Below, one piece after another: positions 1 through 10,000 of a DNA stretch of 26,562 nt. The notes beneath the pieces are model-generated. The model made no database searches. It had not been told where the DNA came from and saw nothing but the letters and a program-made list of their open reading frames with translations. A program made the translations under genes and the position numbers. The DNA is from Brachionus koreanus (taxonomy: Eukaryota > Rotifera > Eurotatoria > Ploima > Brachionidae), in assembly GCA_016987375.1 (NCBI GenBank), contig PJRA01000160.1, forward strand, positions 207,736 to 234,297. Reading direction: 5' to 3'. Each line of letters opens with the position of its first letter. Within the stretch, counting starts at the first letter, position 1.

Positions 1-114
1 TTCATAGTTTTCATACCCTGAATAAATTTTAATTAATCATATAGTATATTAATCATATAACATTAGTAAAAAAATATTTCAAATTTTTAATTAATTAATC
101 TAACTCTAAAATTT

Positions 115-262
115 AAGGTCCGGGATATTAATGTTTTTAATTTTTAGTATCTTCCAGAACTCAGGGTCCGGGGCGGAGGCCTGGGCTAGGGTTCGGGTTT
201 ATGGTATTAAACTGGTCAGTGTCCGTGGGAACGGATACTAAGGTATTTGCCTTTGATTTCCT
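115..262. other. GC-rich patch in A+T-rich DNA
   Basis: This stretch is much richer in G and C than its surroundings. It contains two similar pieces, 'aggtccgggatatt' and 'agggtccggggcgg', followed by 'ctagggttcgggttt'. I find no convincing ORF or RNA gene. It may be an eroded repeat or transposon end, but no inverted terminal copy is visible nearby. Confidence 0.3.
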
Positions 263-436
263 TGTTACAGCTTTGATTTAAAATATCAAAAATTTTTACA
301 AAAAAGAATTAATTCGAGTCTGAATTTTTATAAATTTCATTTGTCTTTTTTATCAATTAATATTTAAGATAAAATTTTACGGATAAAAGGTAAGAAATTA
401 AAACTTAGAATACTTTGAAAATATTTATAATTTATT

Positions 437-530
437 TTTATTATGAATAATTTGAATAGTATGATTATTATGAATAATATGAATAGTATAATTATTATGA
501 ATAATATGAATAGTATGATTGTTATAATTA
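437..530. repeat. 27-bp tandem repeat, three units
   Basis: Three consecutive 27-bp units (437-463, 464-490, 491-517) have the form 'attattatgaataatatgaa' plus 'tagtat(a/g)', with one or two differences between units. A decaying fourth unit follows. This is a minisatellite with no coding signal. Confidence 0.85.
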
Positions 531-655
531 AATGAAGTGAAGAATAAAGAAAATTTATGCATTGTTATTTAAAAAATAAATGATTTTTGTTTTATAACTC
601 ATTTATTTTTAAATATGAGTAAAGCATTCATAGACTGTCATAAAAGCGACTGTCG

Positions 656-727
656 TTAATAGCTCCTAAATTTGGGAGATATAAACCTTGTATCAATTAA
701 TACATTTTGCACAACAATTTTTAGACC
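656..727 (-). pseudogene. Dispersed coding remnant, copy 1 (unknown family)
   Basis: On the minus strand this reads G-L-K-I-V-V-Q-N-V-L-I-D-T-R-F and then S-P-K-F before a stop at 658-656. The same peptide block occurs at 6135-6195 (plus) and 7240-7310 (minus). The nucleotide match to the 6135-6195 copy is also clear ('tacattttgcacaac' beside a near-palindrome around 'tgtatcaattaataca'). It is probably a fragment of a transposable-element protein. I do not recognise the family. Confidence 0.45.
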
Positions 728-1576
728 ATTAAAAATAAAGTTTTTTTAATTTAAAATTTTTGTTTTTGTTTTTTGTTCCAAAATTCACAATGCCCAAATT
801 AATCTTGTTTTGATTTTTTTTTTTAATTGAAAAAAAAGTGACCAATATCAAAGTTGTACAAGAAATGATAATTTGTTTAATTAAAACGCGATTGATTAAA
901 TCATTTTTAGGAATTGTTTGTTTCTCCTTATACGCTACTTGTGGAGCAAAGCGTCATTACTTTTGATTTCCACACAAGTCTATTATTTATTAGAAATTAA
1001 TTTCTTTTAACACTAGAAGCACCAAGCATTTTTTCATATTTTTTAAAATCAAAAATATTTTTGAAAAAAATCTTATAAACATACAAAGTAATATCATTTT
1101 TAAAGAAAATTATAAAATCTACATAAATCAAAAAAGATATATTTATTTGATATTTTATTCAAAAGATACGAGGGTTTATAATTTTTTAAAAATTTGAAAA
1201 ATTTAAATATGTGGTAAATTATGTAGTAAATATATAGTAAATTATGTTTGAAACAGAGTTTTGGATCGAGTTTAACAAAGTTCAAGAAATTCAAAACTTA
1301 AGTGAATTTCTAATTTTTAACTCGAAATTCGTAAACTACGTCCTTTGAAGCTCTACATCTCATTTTTTGTGGAAGTTAAAAAAAAGAAAAATTTTCGACT
1401 CTAGAAAAAACAAACCCCTTAAATTGTTGTAAGTTTTTCAGACACAGAAATTTTAATAAAAAATTTTCAAAATTTTTTAAAATCATATATATTCTGAAAG
1501 AGCAAAAAAATAATTTCTACATTTGGTTTATATTCTTGCAAAAAATTTTCATTTATTTAATCCTTATTTTTATCTA
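728..1576. other. A+T-rich intergenic DNA, nothing recognised
   Basis: The stretch is dominated by homopolymeric A and T runs. Short ORFs here are Phe/Ile/Tyr/Lys-rich translations of low-complexity DNA. I see no gene, RNA gene or repeat that I can name. Confidence 0.5.
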
Positions 1577-2250
1577 TTAAAAATTATTTTTTGTAAAGAG
1601 ACAACAACCAACACCAGTGATTGGAAAGTTTTTTTTTAAACATGATTCAAAACCCCGAATCAATTGTTGTTCTGTTGCTACTTCCCAACCTCCTTCATAG
1701 ACATTCTGTGTCAAGATACCCCAAAAGTCACTTTCTAATTCCGTGCTCAGAAATGCTATAGACATTAGAATTTTTTTGGAAACTTTTCTTTTCCAGCCAA
1801 ACGAATATTTTCTGGACATTTTTCTTTGTCATAATACCCAGCATTTCATTACTAGCAAAACAAAAATATTCTTCATCATCCAAAATTACGATGATTTGCT
1901 TTTTACAAAGGCGATTTACGAGTTTTCGACAGTTTTTTTTGTGCCTTGCTTCATTATGCTTCGGTGTTTTTTCACGTTTTCGATATCAAATTTTTATTTT
2001 AGCCTATTTTCGACTAATGGATGAATGATGAACACTGAACTTTCTTCCAAGTTTTCGCTAAATTACAACTTTTCTATTGTTTGTCAATTTTCTGAGTTTA
2101 GCCAGCTTTTACTTGCTCCGTGATGTTGGATGACCAGAATTTTTTTTTGTAGACTTTGGCCTTATAGCTCTCGATTGATATAGATATGTGCCGTCTTTCT
2201 GCAAATACCGTCCTGGATAAAGTGATTAGCAGCATCGGCTTTTTAAATAT
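1577..2250 (-). pseudogene. Degenerate Tc1/mariner (IS630) transposase
   Basis: Read on the minus strand across several frames, the stretch follows the order of a Tc1/mariner transposase. First comes an N-terminal helix-turn-helix block (A-D-A-A-N-H-F-I-Q-D-G-I-C). A basic linker (K-N-S-G-H-P) and a second HTH (R-K-L-G-R-K-F-S-V-H-H-S-S-I-S-R) follow. Next is the first catalytic Asp region (I-I-V-I-L-D-D-E-E-Y-F), and finally the C-terminal block (F-W-G-I-L, then V-Y) that in the family follows the third acidic residue. Stops and frameshifts separate the blocks, so it cannot encode an active enzyme. The longest open piece is 1577-1819. The family's role is cut-and-paste transposition at TA. 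I see no flanking terminal inverted repeats, so the element's ends are lost or unrecognisable. Confidence 0.75.
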
Positions 2251-2701
2251 TTGGACTATTTACAAAATGGGTTTTTTCCTATCTATTTATAAATTCAAGC
2301 CAATTTTGGTTCCTGAACTTCTTTGAATTCAAACATAAATCAGATGTAAGCTTATTACAGACTATTTTTAAAGAAAGACATTTTGTTTTCTGAAACAGCC
2401 TTCTATCTTTCTTACGTTTCTTTATAAGTAAAACAATTTTTATGCACCATTAATAACTTTCAAAAATTTTTTCATTAAGTTCATCAACTTTTCTAAGAGA
2501 TCTTATGTTTTGATGAGGAGATTCTAAACAATTCATGATAATATCGCTAATTAGCCAAATTTTATACTAGGAGACTCTACTGTCATATGATGCTCAACTG
2601 ATATATATGCTTGGATTGGGAAGTGATGACTTATCATATCAAGCTCTGGCAAGACTTCGAAGTCAAATATTTTGCCTGAGAGTAAGGGGTAATGAGAACT
2701 C
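2251..2701. other. Intergenic DNA, probable eroded transposon debris
   Basis: Base composition is less extreme between about 2550 and 2701 than in the surroundings, as expected of former coding DNA next to the Gypsy-like fragment that follows. No continuous reading frame or motif could be identified. Confidence 0.3.
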
Positions 2702-2800
2702 GAAGCTATCCTAAACACTAACGGTAAAGAAAACGTCTGTTCTTATTCATCACAACTATTCAAAGGGGCAAAGAAAAATTATAGCGTAACAGAACTTTAA
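2702..2800 (+). pseudogene. Ty3/Gypsy-like RT-RNase H junction fragment
   Basis: One open frame of 32 codons ends in TAA at 2798-2800. It resembles the junction of reverse transcriptase and RNase H in Ty3/Gypsy polyproteins. It has a block like the usual 'G.vL.q...g...piayaSr.l' followed by K-G-A-K-K-N-Y-S-V-T-E-L, the characteristic 'A-E-x-N-Y-s-x-T-E' signature. No LTR, protease or integrase can be seen, and stops lie just upstream. This is a short relic; its length limits certainty. Confidence 0.5.
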
Positions 2801-3022
2801 AAATTAAAACATTTACATTCTTAACTTGATTTTCAAATCAAACATTAAGAAACAATTGATCACATAATGGACAAAATTAAATAAACAAACATTGGTTTTA
2901 ATTAATTTTTTATTTGAATAAATTAATAAAATTGAATACTTTATAAATATTAGTAATCGGATTTTTAACTTAGAAGTAATTTTTTTAATATTAGATTTTA
3001 ACAAATAAAAATAAAATACTTC

Positions 3023-4078
3023 TTATTTAACAGGAACGTAATAAAAACTATTTTCTATACTAAAACAATAGCTCCATTTTAAAATTTCTTCATTAAGTGA
3101 GCTTTGAAGATCAAAACTTATTTCAAATAAATTTGTATCGTCACTATTCATTATTAGTTTTACTTCTTTACACCAATAATTTGAATTCAAATCCTAAAAA
3201 AATTAATTAGCCTTTAATTGATAAATCTAAAACAAATAAAAATTACATCAAATTTCCAAGTAAATTTTTTTGTGGCAAAATAGTTATTGATCTTGTTTTT
3301 CATATTTGCATTCAAACTAAATAAATTTTGCTTGCATTTTAGCTCTGGTCTTTTAAATGCAACCATCATAAGAGAACAATACTTAAATGAATTAGTCGAA
3401 TAAGTGCCCGATTTAACAAATGATTTCAATATGAACGGAAATTTATAAATTTTGTTTAGATGTGGCTTTAAATTTGTGCCTTTATCACTTAGTAGAATTT
3501 TAAAATTATCTTTTTTAGATTCAATTTTATAATAAATGTTCATAAAATTATTCAAATTATTCACACTAGAACAATTAAAATCATTTGACTCAAGCAAAGA
3601 TTCAATATCAAATTTTTTAATTGTGATTTTTAGACTAGATGAAAATTTCGGTTCTATTCTAATTTCAGTTTCATCAAAAAAACACTCAATTGATTTATCT
3701 AGAAGCAAATTTTCTACACATAAATCTAGCTCAAACTCGCTTTCATTTTTATCATAAATGTCATCAATTCTAACTAGTATTGCTTGAGTGAACTTAACAA
3801 CCATTTGAATTTTGAACAAATTGCACAAATTATTTTCATATCCGACTTTATTTGTATACTTAATCTCTAAATAACTATTCAATTCTAATTCATCTGCTTT
3901 GGTATCACAAGAAAATTGATCACTGTCTATTTTAACACAAGCTTTTTTTTCTTTGTCAAGACACACATTTATATTTGAATTATCTAAAATATGTTCATTT
4001 AAAATGCTCAGCTTTAAGTTTATAATTTCCATATCAAGGGCTTGATACTCCAGCAAAAAATCCATGTAAAAAACTTTA
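3023..4078 (-). CDS. TRAPPC9: TRAPPC9 last two exons (C-terminal region)
   Basis: The exons are 4078-3247 and 3193-3023, separated by a 53-bp intron (3246-3194). The preceding 68-bp intron is 4146-4079. Across the first join the frame continues as L-G-T-N-K-V-F-Y-M-D-F. Similarity to vertebrate TRAPPC9 is weaker here. The best anchor is L-K-I-T-I-K-K-F-D-I-E-S-L-L, matching 'MAIQVDKFNFESFPE', preceded by a D-L-C-V-E-N stretch like 'LLLDVFN'. The final exon ends Y-Y-V-P-V-K and TAA at 3025-3023. Apparent ORF ends at 3214 and the ATG at 4065 are frame accidents, not true termini. The vertebrate C-terminal tail seems shortened or diverged. Confidence 0.75.
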
Positions 4079-7000
4079 CTAAATTATATTTTATTTATTT
4101 TTAAATTTAAAATGATCAAAAATTAGAATTTTAAAACTAAATTTACTTTGTTCCCAGATAAGATTCGACAACAAGGTTTTTAGTTTCAGAAAGGCCAAAA
4201 TCTGGAGTTGATTTATCTTCATTTTGTTCAAATAAAAATATTGATTTGATTAAAGGCAAATTTGGCACCATGACAAGATCAAAATAGCTATGAACTGAAC
4301 TTGGACATTTTGAAATGGAGTATCTATTTTTATTGTGTTCACTTATTTCATTAAAATAGATCATATCTTCGCAGTTAAAAACTGAAATCTTATAGCCTTT
4401 AAAAAAAAAACAAAATAAAAAGTAATTTTTTTCTTGACTTAACATACCTATCACCCGAAATGTACCAATATTTTTAAAACTAAATGCTAAATTAAATTTT
4501 TTATTTGTTGAATTAGGCTCTAAATAAATTTCATGATCATTTGGATTTTCATAATTTACCAAATTGATTAAAACTAATAATTTAGATTCATCTGTTTCTT
4601 CGGCAATCAGGTCAAATTGCTTAATTTTTACTGCTATTGGAAGTGGATTTGTGAGAAAAATTTCAATTTTATTTAAATGATCAGCAGGAAGAGTGAAAAC
4701 TTGAATAAAAAAAAGGTTGCTTTTTTCAGCTCACTATTTAAGCTATTATACTTATTAAATCTCAGTATTTTATCAAAATATTTTTCAAGAAAAAATCAAA
4801 ATTCTTAAAATTTAACATAATGTCCGTTAATTTAATTTTATTTTAAAATTTTGAGTTCTATTTTGAGATTTAGTTCTTAAAGATAATTAAATGAGGATTA
4901 AAAAAAAGCGTATAGAAATTAATAATCAAAATTTAAATATCGTGCTCCAAAAATGGTGTTTTTGTGGAAGAATTTTGTTCGATTTTAATTTTTAATTTAC
5001 CTTTATTTGTTGCCTAAAATTTTGTAATTTTAAAATAAAAATTCAAGAAATATTTTTAGAAACAAAAACAAATAATTTCAATCTCCTCTTTATAACCAGC
5101 TTGGTTCTAATTTTTTGAGCAATTTTAAATTTCTACTTTGAAAATTTTTTTATTTTTTTACTAAAAAAATCAAAAATAAGATACCGAGATTTAATAGTAG
5201 AAAACCTGGTAATTAAAAAAATTACTTTTAGGCTTCCGATTTGATGTATATTGACTTTGATATCTGTGTATGTATATTGAATTGCTCGTTTGAGAGTATT
5301 CGATTTTAGAGGATTTGTTTAATTCCGATTTGCATACAATTGGGTTTAGTGAACTTAAATTAATTAAAAGTTAACAAAATGTATTACCTATAACGCAAGG
5401 CTTATGTTTAAGTGAGAAGAAGTCTACTGAATTTCAATGGTAATAAAATATTATTCTAACGGTTTGATCATTTATATTTCGAAAGAAAATTTGAAATTGA
5501 ATTGAATCAAATAATGATCTGTTTATGTTGTCTTGTTAGTCCATTTCATTTTTTATTACATTTCAGAAGTATAGCACTTATATTAAAAGCCATTGTCTCT
5601 TAAACATGATTCTAACTTTTCAATATTATTTCAATTAGTTAATTAAGCTATGAATTCTACAATATTATTGAAATTAAGGTTTATAAGACCTATTAGAGGC
5701 ATACTTTGGTGCAGTAATTTCCAGTTATTATTCAAAATAGAAGTTTTTAAAAAAGAAATTTAGAATTTCATTTATTTAACAAAAAAATTTTTATATATAT
5801 AAAAACTAGTTATGACAGACATTTGTTTAAATTTGGTTATTGTAATCATCAATTGGGAATTAAAAAATAATTTGAGAATTAAATTTATCCTATCTCTCTA
5901 TTTAAATTTATTCTATCTTAGAAAAGGCGAGCTTTTTAATTATCTAAAATAATTTTTTTTTAAATTTAATCAAAAGACTTTAGGCAAGAAATTTCAATTT
6001 CAAATAAAAAATTAAATATAGAAAAAATCTTGAAAAAATTTGCTTTTGAACGGGTCATTAAAAGGCGCTGCAAATTTTGCAACAAAAAAAAATAACAAAA
6101 ATTAAAATTAAAATAATTTTTTTTTCTAAGGGTTCAAAAATAGTTGTGCAAAATGTATCAGCTGATACAAGGTTTTATTACCCAAATTTAGTCTGCAAAA
6201 AACTGAATGATTTAAATATTGATCAAAATTGTCAAGCTAATGCACAAAAATCTTCAAATAGTCCAAAACGTCGTGGCAGACCTGGTGGTTCTACAACTAA
6301 AAAAAAGAAATACAGAAAATAGTTCTGTCAGAAAATCAAAAAGACAGCGAAAAAACTAAAATTAATATTTCCATATGAAATTTTTATATTTTTTGTCGGT
6401 ACTTAACTTAATTTCTTTATTATTCTTTTCTAAATTAATATGAATAAAAATATTTTTGGTTATTTTATTAAACTTTTATTTTTGCTATCAAAATAAAAAA
6501 TATTGCTATCAGAAGAAAATAATTACTATCATTATTTTAGCTACCCGAGGGGACAAAAACAGGTAAAAAACACTGTTTAAACGTGAGCGTTTAAACGAAA
6601 TAAAAACAGTGGATAAACGGGCGTAAAACAGCCAGGAAAAAAAAACTTTATTATTTTTGTTTTAAAACAGTACAAAAATAAAAATTTAGACAAATTTAGT
6701 CGTAAATAATTAAATTAAAATAAAATTAAACATAAAAAAATTTAACATATTTTTCAAAAATATTGTAAAGAAGCGTGTATTTTTAAACGTTTTTAGTTGT
6801 TTAAATAGTGTTTTTGGGTGTCTGAGGTATTTTTATTTGTTTTTTGAGCGTTTTAGACTCTTTTTTTTAATTCTTTACGATAAAGGAGCATTATATTATA
6901 TCAGGATTTTTTTAAGTTGTTATTTAAGTGCTAAAATAGCATTGTTGGGTTCTTGAGGTGTTTTTTCATGTTTTTTGTGCGTCAAAAACGGTTTAAAAAC

Positions 7001-10000
7001 TCTTTAAATGAAATATCTTGTTTTGTTTATAGAGTGTTTTTCCCTCGTTTTTTTGGTCGAAAAACGCTCACGTTTTAAACGCAAAAAAACAAAGCAAAAA
7101 CGCCCAAAAAACAGCTACCAAACGCCGTTTAAACAGCGTTTAAACAGTGTTTTTTACCTGTTTTTGTCCCCTCGGGTATCATAAAAATTTGCTGGCAAGA
7201 AAAAAAAATTACTACCAGAAGAAATAATGTCCTTTTTTTATGCATTAAACTCTCACTAAATTTGGGTGATAAAAACATTGTATCAGCTTATACATTTACA
7301 GTAATAACAATGTTTTCGTAATTGAAGATTTTTTACTAACTAATTTTATGCATCAAGCTTAAAAAAAATAAAAAATTCTAAATAAAATTAATTATTTTCT
7401 AGCGATAAGCATCCCAGTTGTATCAGATCCAAAAATTCAGAAGATAATTGATAATTGATAAATGATTTTTAAAAAATTTTTCTTACTTCAAAATTGGAAA
7501 TTTAAAAAATTTTGTGTAAAAGGGCTCTTTTTTGATATCAGTGCTATTTTTCATTTCCAAAAGCTTCATAAAAGTTTCAAAATAGCCCTCAATTGAACTA
7601 TTTGACAAATTTTCATTCATCTCATGAATCAAATATTTTATGTATCTAATTTTGATTATTTACTTAATTTTTTTTAGCATCTTGGATTAAAAATTACTTG
7701 ATACTTTCAGATACATTTGAATCATACTGATACAGTTTAATTATATTGAGCAAAATGCGAATTTTTATTTGTGGAAATCCAACTTGTTCAGAGAAAAGCC
7801 CTCTACTTTGTTCATTTATTTTGTATGTGTCGAAAAGACTTTTTAATATAGATATACATTTCCTGAGCAAACACTTGAAGTGACAACTGCCGATTATTTT
7901 TGGGTCTTTTTCGATCAAACGAAATATTCTTCCTGATGATATGTATTTAAAAAAAGCGGCCTGATGATGCATGCCGAAATTCTCATAAATTAAACTAATC
8001 TCTAAATAGCGCCTAATCTAAATAATCAAAACAATTTAATTTAATTTCTTTCAAGTCCAATATATTTACCTTTTCTTCTTCGCTCAAGTCAACATTTGAA
8101 ATATAAATAATTTGTTTCAAAATTTCGAGAGCTTCATTTTTCATATTTTTCTCCATGAAAAATTTAGTAATCATAAAACCGGTTTCCAAAGCAAAAATTT
8201 TCGACTCTTTTTTGCTTAGATAATGGTTTAAAATTTCCACATAGTTTTTGTATAGATTCGACGAGTCCAACATTTGAGATTGTTCTTTATTTTTTTTGAA
8301 CAAAAGGGCAATTTTTTTCAATGATTTTTGTTTATTCTCTCCCACTTTTCATAGATAAAAAAAAATAAATTTTAAAAAAATTCCAGCTATTTTTTTTTAA
8401 ATTAAACAAAAATTAAAAGATAAATATAGCAGTATTTCAAAGTGCCGCCCATTGGATTTGTGAAACTTCATTTCTTAAGCATACAACAAATTAAAATTAA
8501 CACTAGAAAGTGCAAGGTTTTTTTTAAACTTTTTTTTTAAAAATTTAAACTCAATGTTGTAGTTCTCTCAATAACTACAACACCGACTCTAGCCAACTTA
8601 TATGTCTATTGTTTCAGTGTAATAATATGATCTCATGCGTTTAGCAAGTTACTAGTATTTAACACTGTGTAGAGTATTAGACAAGAAGGACTAAGATCCA
8701 TTCTGAGTAGCCTTGGGAAGGAAAACTTCCTTAAATTATACTATAAATAAAAAAAATAAAAAAGTATTAGACAAAAAAGCTCTCATTCTATTTTTTGTTA
8801 TAATTTTCTTTTGTTATTTTTCTTATTATTTTTGTTTAGGCTAGAAGCGGCCACTTTAATAAAGTTATTATTTAATTAATTTCTTTATTATTATTTTTTT
8901 GTGTTATAACCGCGAACCACCAGATCCTAACAATCCCGGAACGAGACACATTTATTTAAGGTTTATAACATCAAGTATTTTTTGATGGAAATAAAATTTT
9001 ATTAAAAAGCTTTTAATTCCTTAATATCCAACCTTTTAAAAAAGCAAAATTTTATGACTCAAATGATATTAGAAAATTAAATATAAATTAGACTTGATGG
9101 GAAAATCAAGAAATATAACTTTTATTTTCAATAATTTTAGTGATATAATCAAAAATTATAGACGCATGAAAAATAAAACGTATAAGAAAAAACAACTTAT
9201 TCTCTCAAGTTTCTAGAGCCAATTTACCTATTTTTCAGTTCTGATAAAAATAGCAGATAAAACTGGGCAAAAATCAAAATTTTAGAAGAAGATATTTTAT
9301 CACAGTTTTTGTTTTATCTCTAAAGAGAAATAAATTTACTAATGTAGCATCTAATTTAACTTATGTTATTACTAAAAATATAGTTTGGGTTATAAACCTT
9401 GGTAGTTTGGAATGATATTTAGTCTTTTGATTCAGTCAAATGTTCTTTGTTCATAAAAAATAAGAAATTTAAAGTTAAATAAATAGTAATACCAAAATAA
9501 TTTATAATTTTTTATTTAGAGTTTTTTATCCTAAATAATTTTATAATATTTTTGATCCAAGATATGATTGAAAAAGAAATAATAAAAACTTATTAAATTT
9601 ATTGAATAAAAGACAAATTATGTAGGTAACAAAAGAGGTTCACAACTCAAAGACCCCTGGCAATGTGAAATCTTAGTATAAAAAATACAGTACAAAAAGG
9701 AAAAACTATATAATTTTTTTACTAGTTGCGCAAAAATGGTTCTGTAAAAAGTACAATTTTGTACACATTTGTACAAACGAACTCTAAGCTCTGCAAAAAC
9801 TGTGCAATTTAGTGCAAATTTTATCTAATGTTTTTTTAATGGTGTGCATTTTACAGAAAAATGAAGAGTATATGCAAAATTTAGAATTTGTTTGTACAAA
9901 TTTGTACAAAATTGTACTTTTTACAGAACCATTTTTGCGCAACTAGAAAAAAAATTATATAGTTTTTCCTTTTTGTACTGTATTTTTTATACTAAAATTT

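Larger units (their letters stand above)
5014..7486 (-). other. Large TRAPPC9 intron region with MITE and coding debris
   Basis: The donor GTAAGA is at 7486. The next recognisable exon candidate begins at 5013. The region holds coding-remnant copy 3 (7240-7310), the 637-bp MITE (6542-7178) and the AT-hook remnant on the opposite strand (6077-6322). From 5014 to 6076 I see only A+T-rich DNA. Exon 4 ends in phase 2 and the 5013 candidate starts in phase 0, so an unrecognised exon of length 3n+1 is expected here. Confidence 0.5.

Noticed and set aside
437..530. CRISPR-like array
   Set aside because: The 27-bp units are contiguous without spacers and the genome is eukaryotic; it is a minisatellite.
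1743..2024. 93-codon plus-strand ORF
   Set aside because: It is antisense to the Tc1/mariner remnant, which explains its coding-like composition; the predicted protein matches nothing.
2641..2680. Apparent D-F-E-V-K-Y motif of Gypsy RNase H
   Set aside because: It is in another frame and lies before, not after, the N-Y-S-V-T-E block, so the order is wrong for the family.
2813..3004. Minus-strand ORF of 63 codons after TRAPPC9
   Set aside because: Low-complexity Lys/Ile/Leu-rich translation lying beyond the TRAPPC9 stop, probably 3' UTR.
8905..8955. tRNA-like piece ('ggttcgcggttataac' on the minus strand)
   Set aside because: It resembles a B box, but no cloverleaf, anticodon arm or matching acceptor stem could be drawn.
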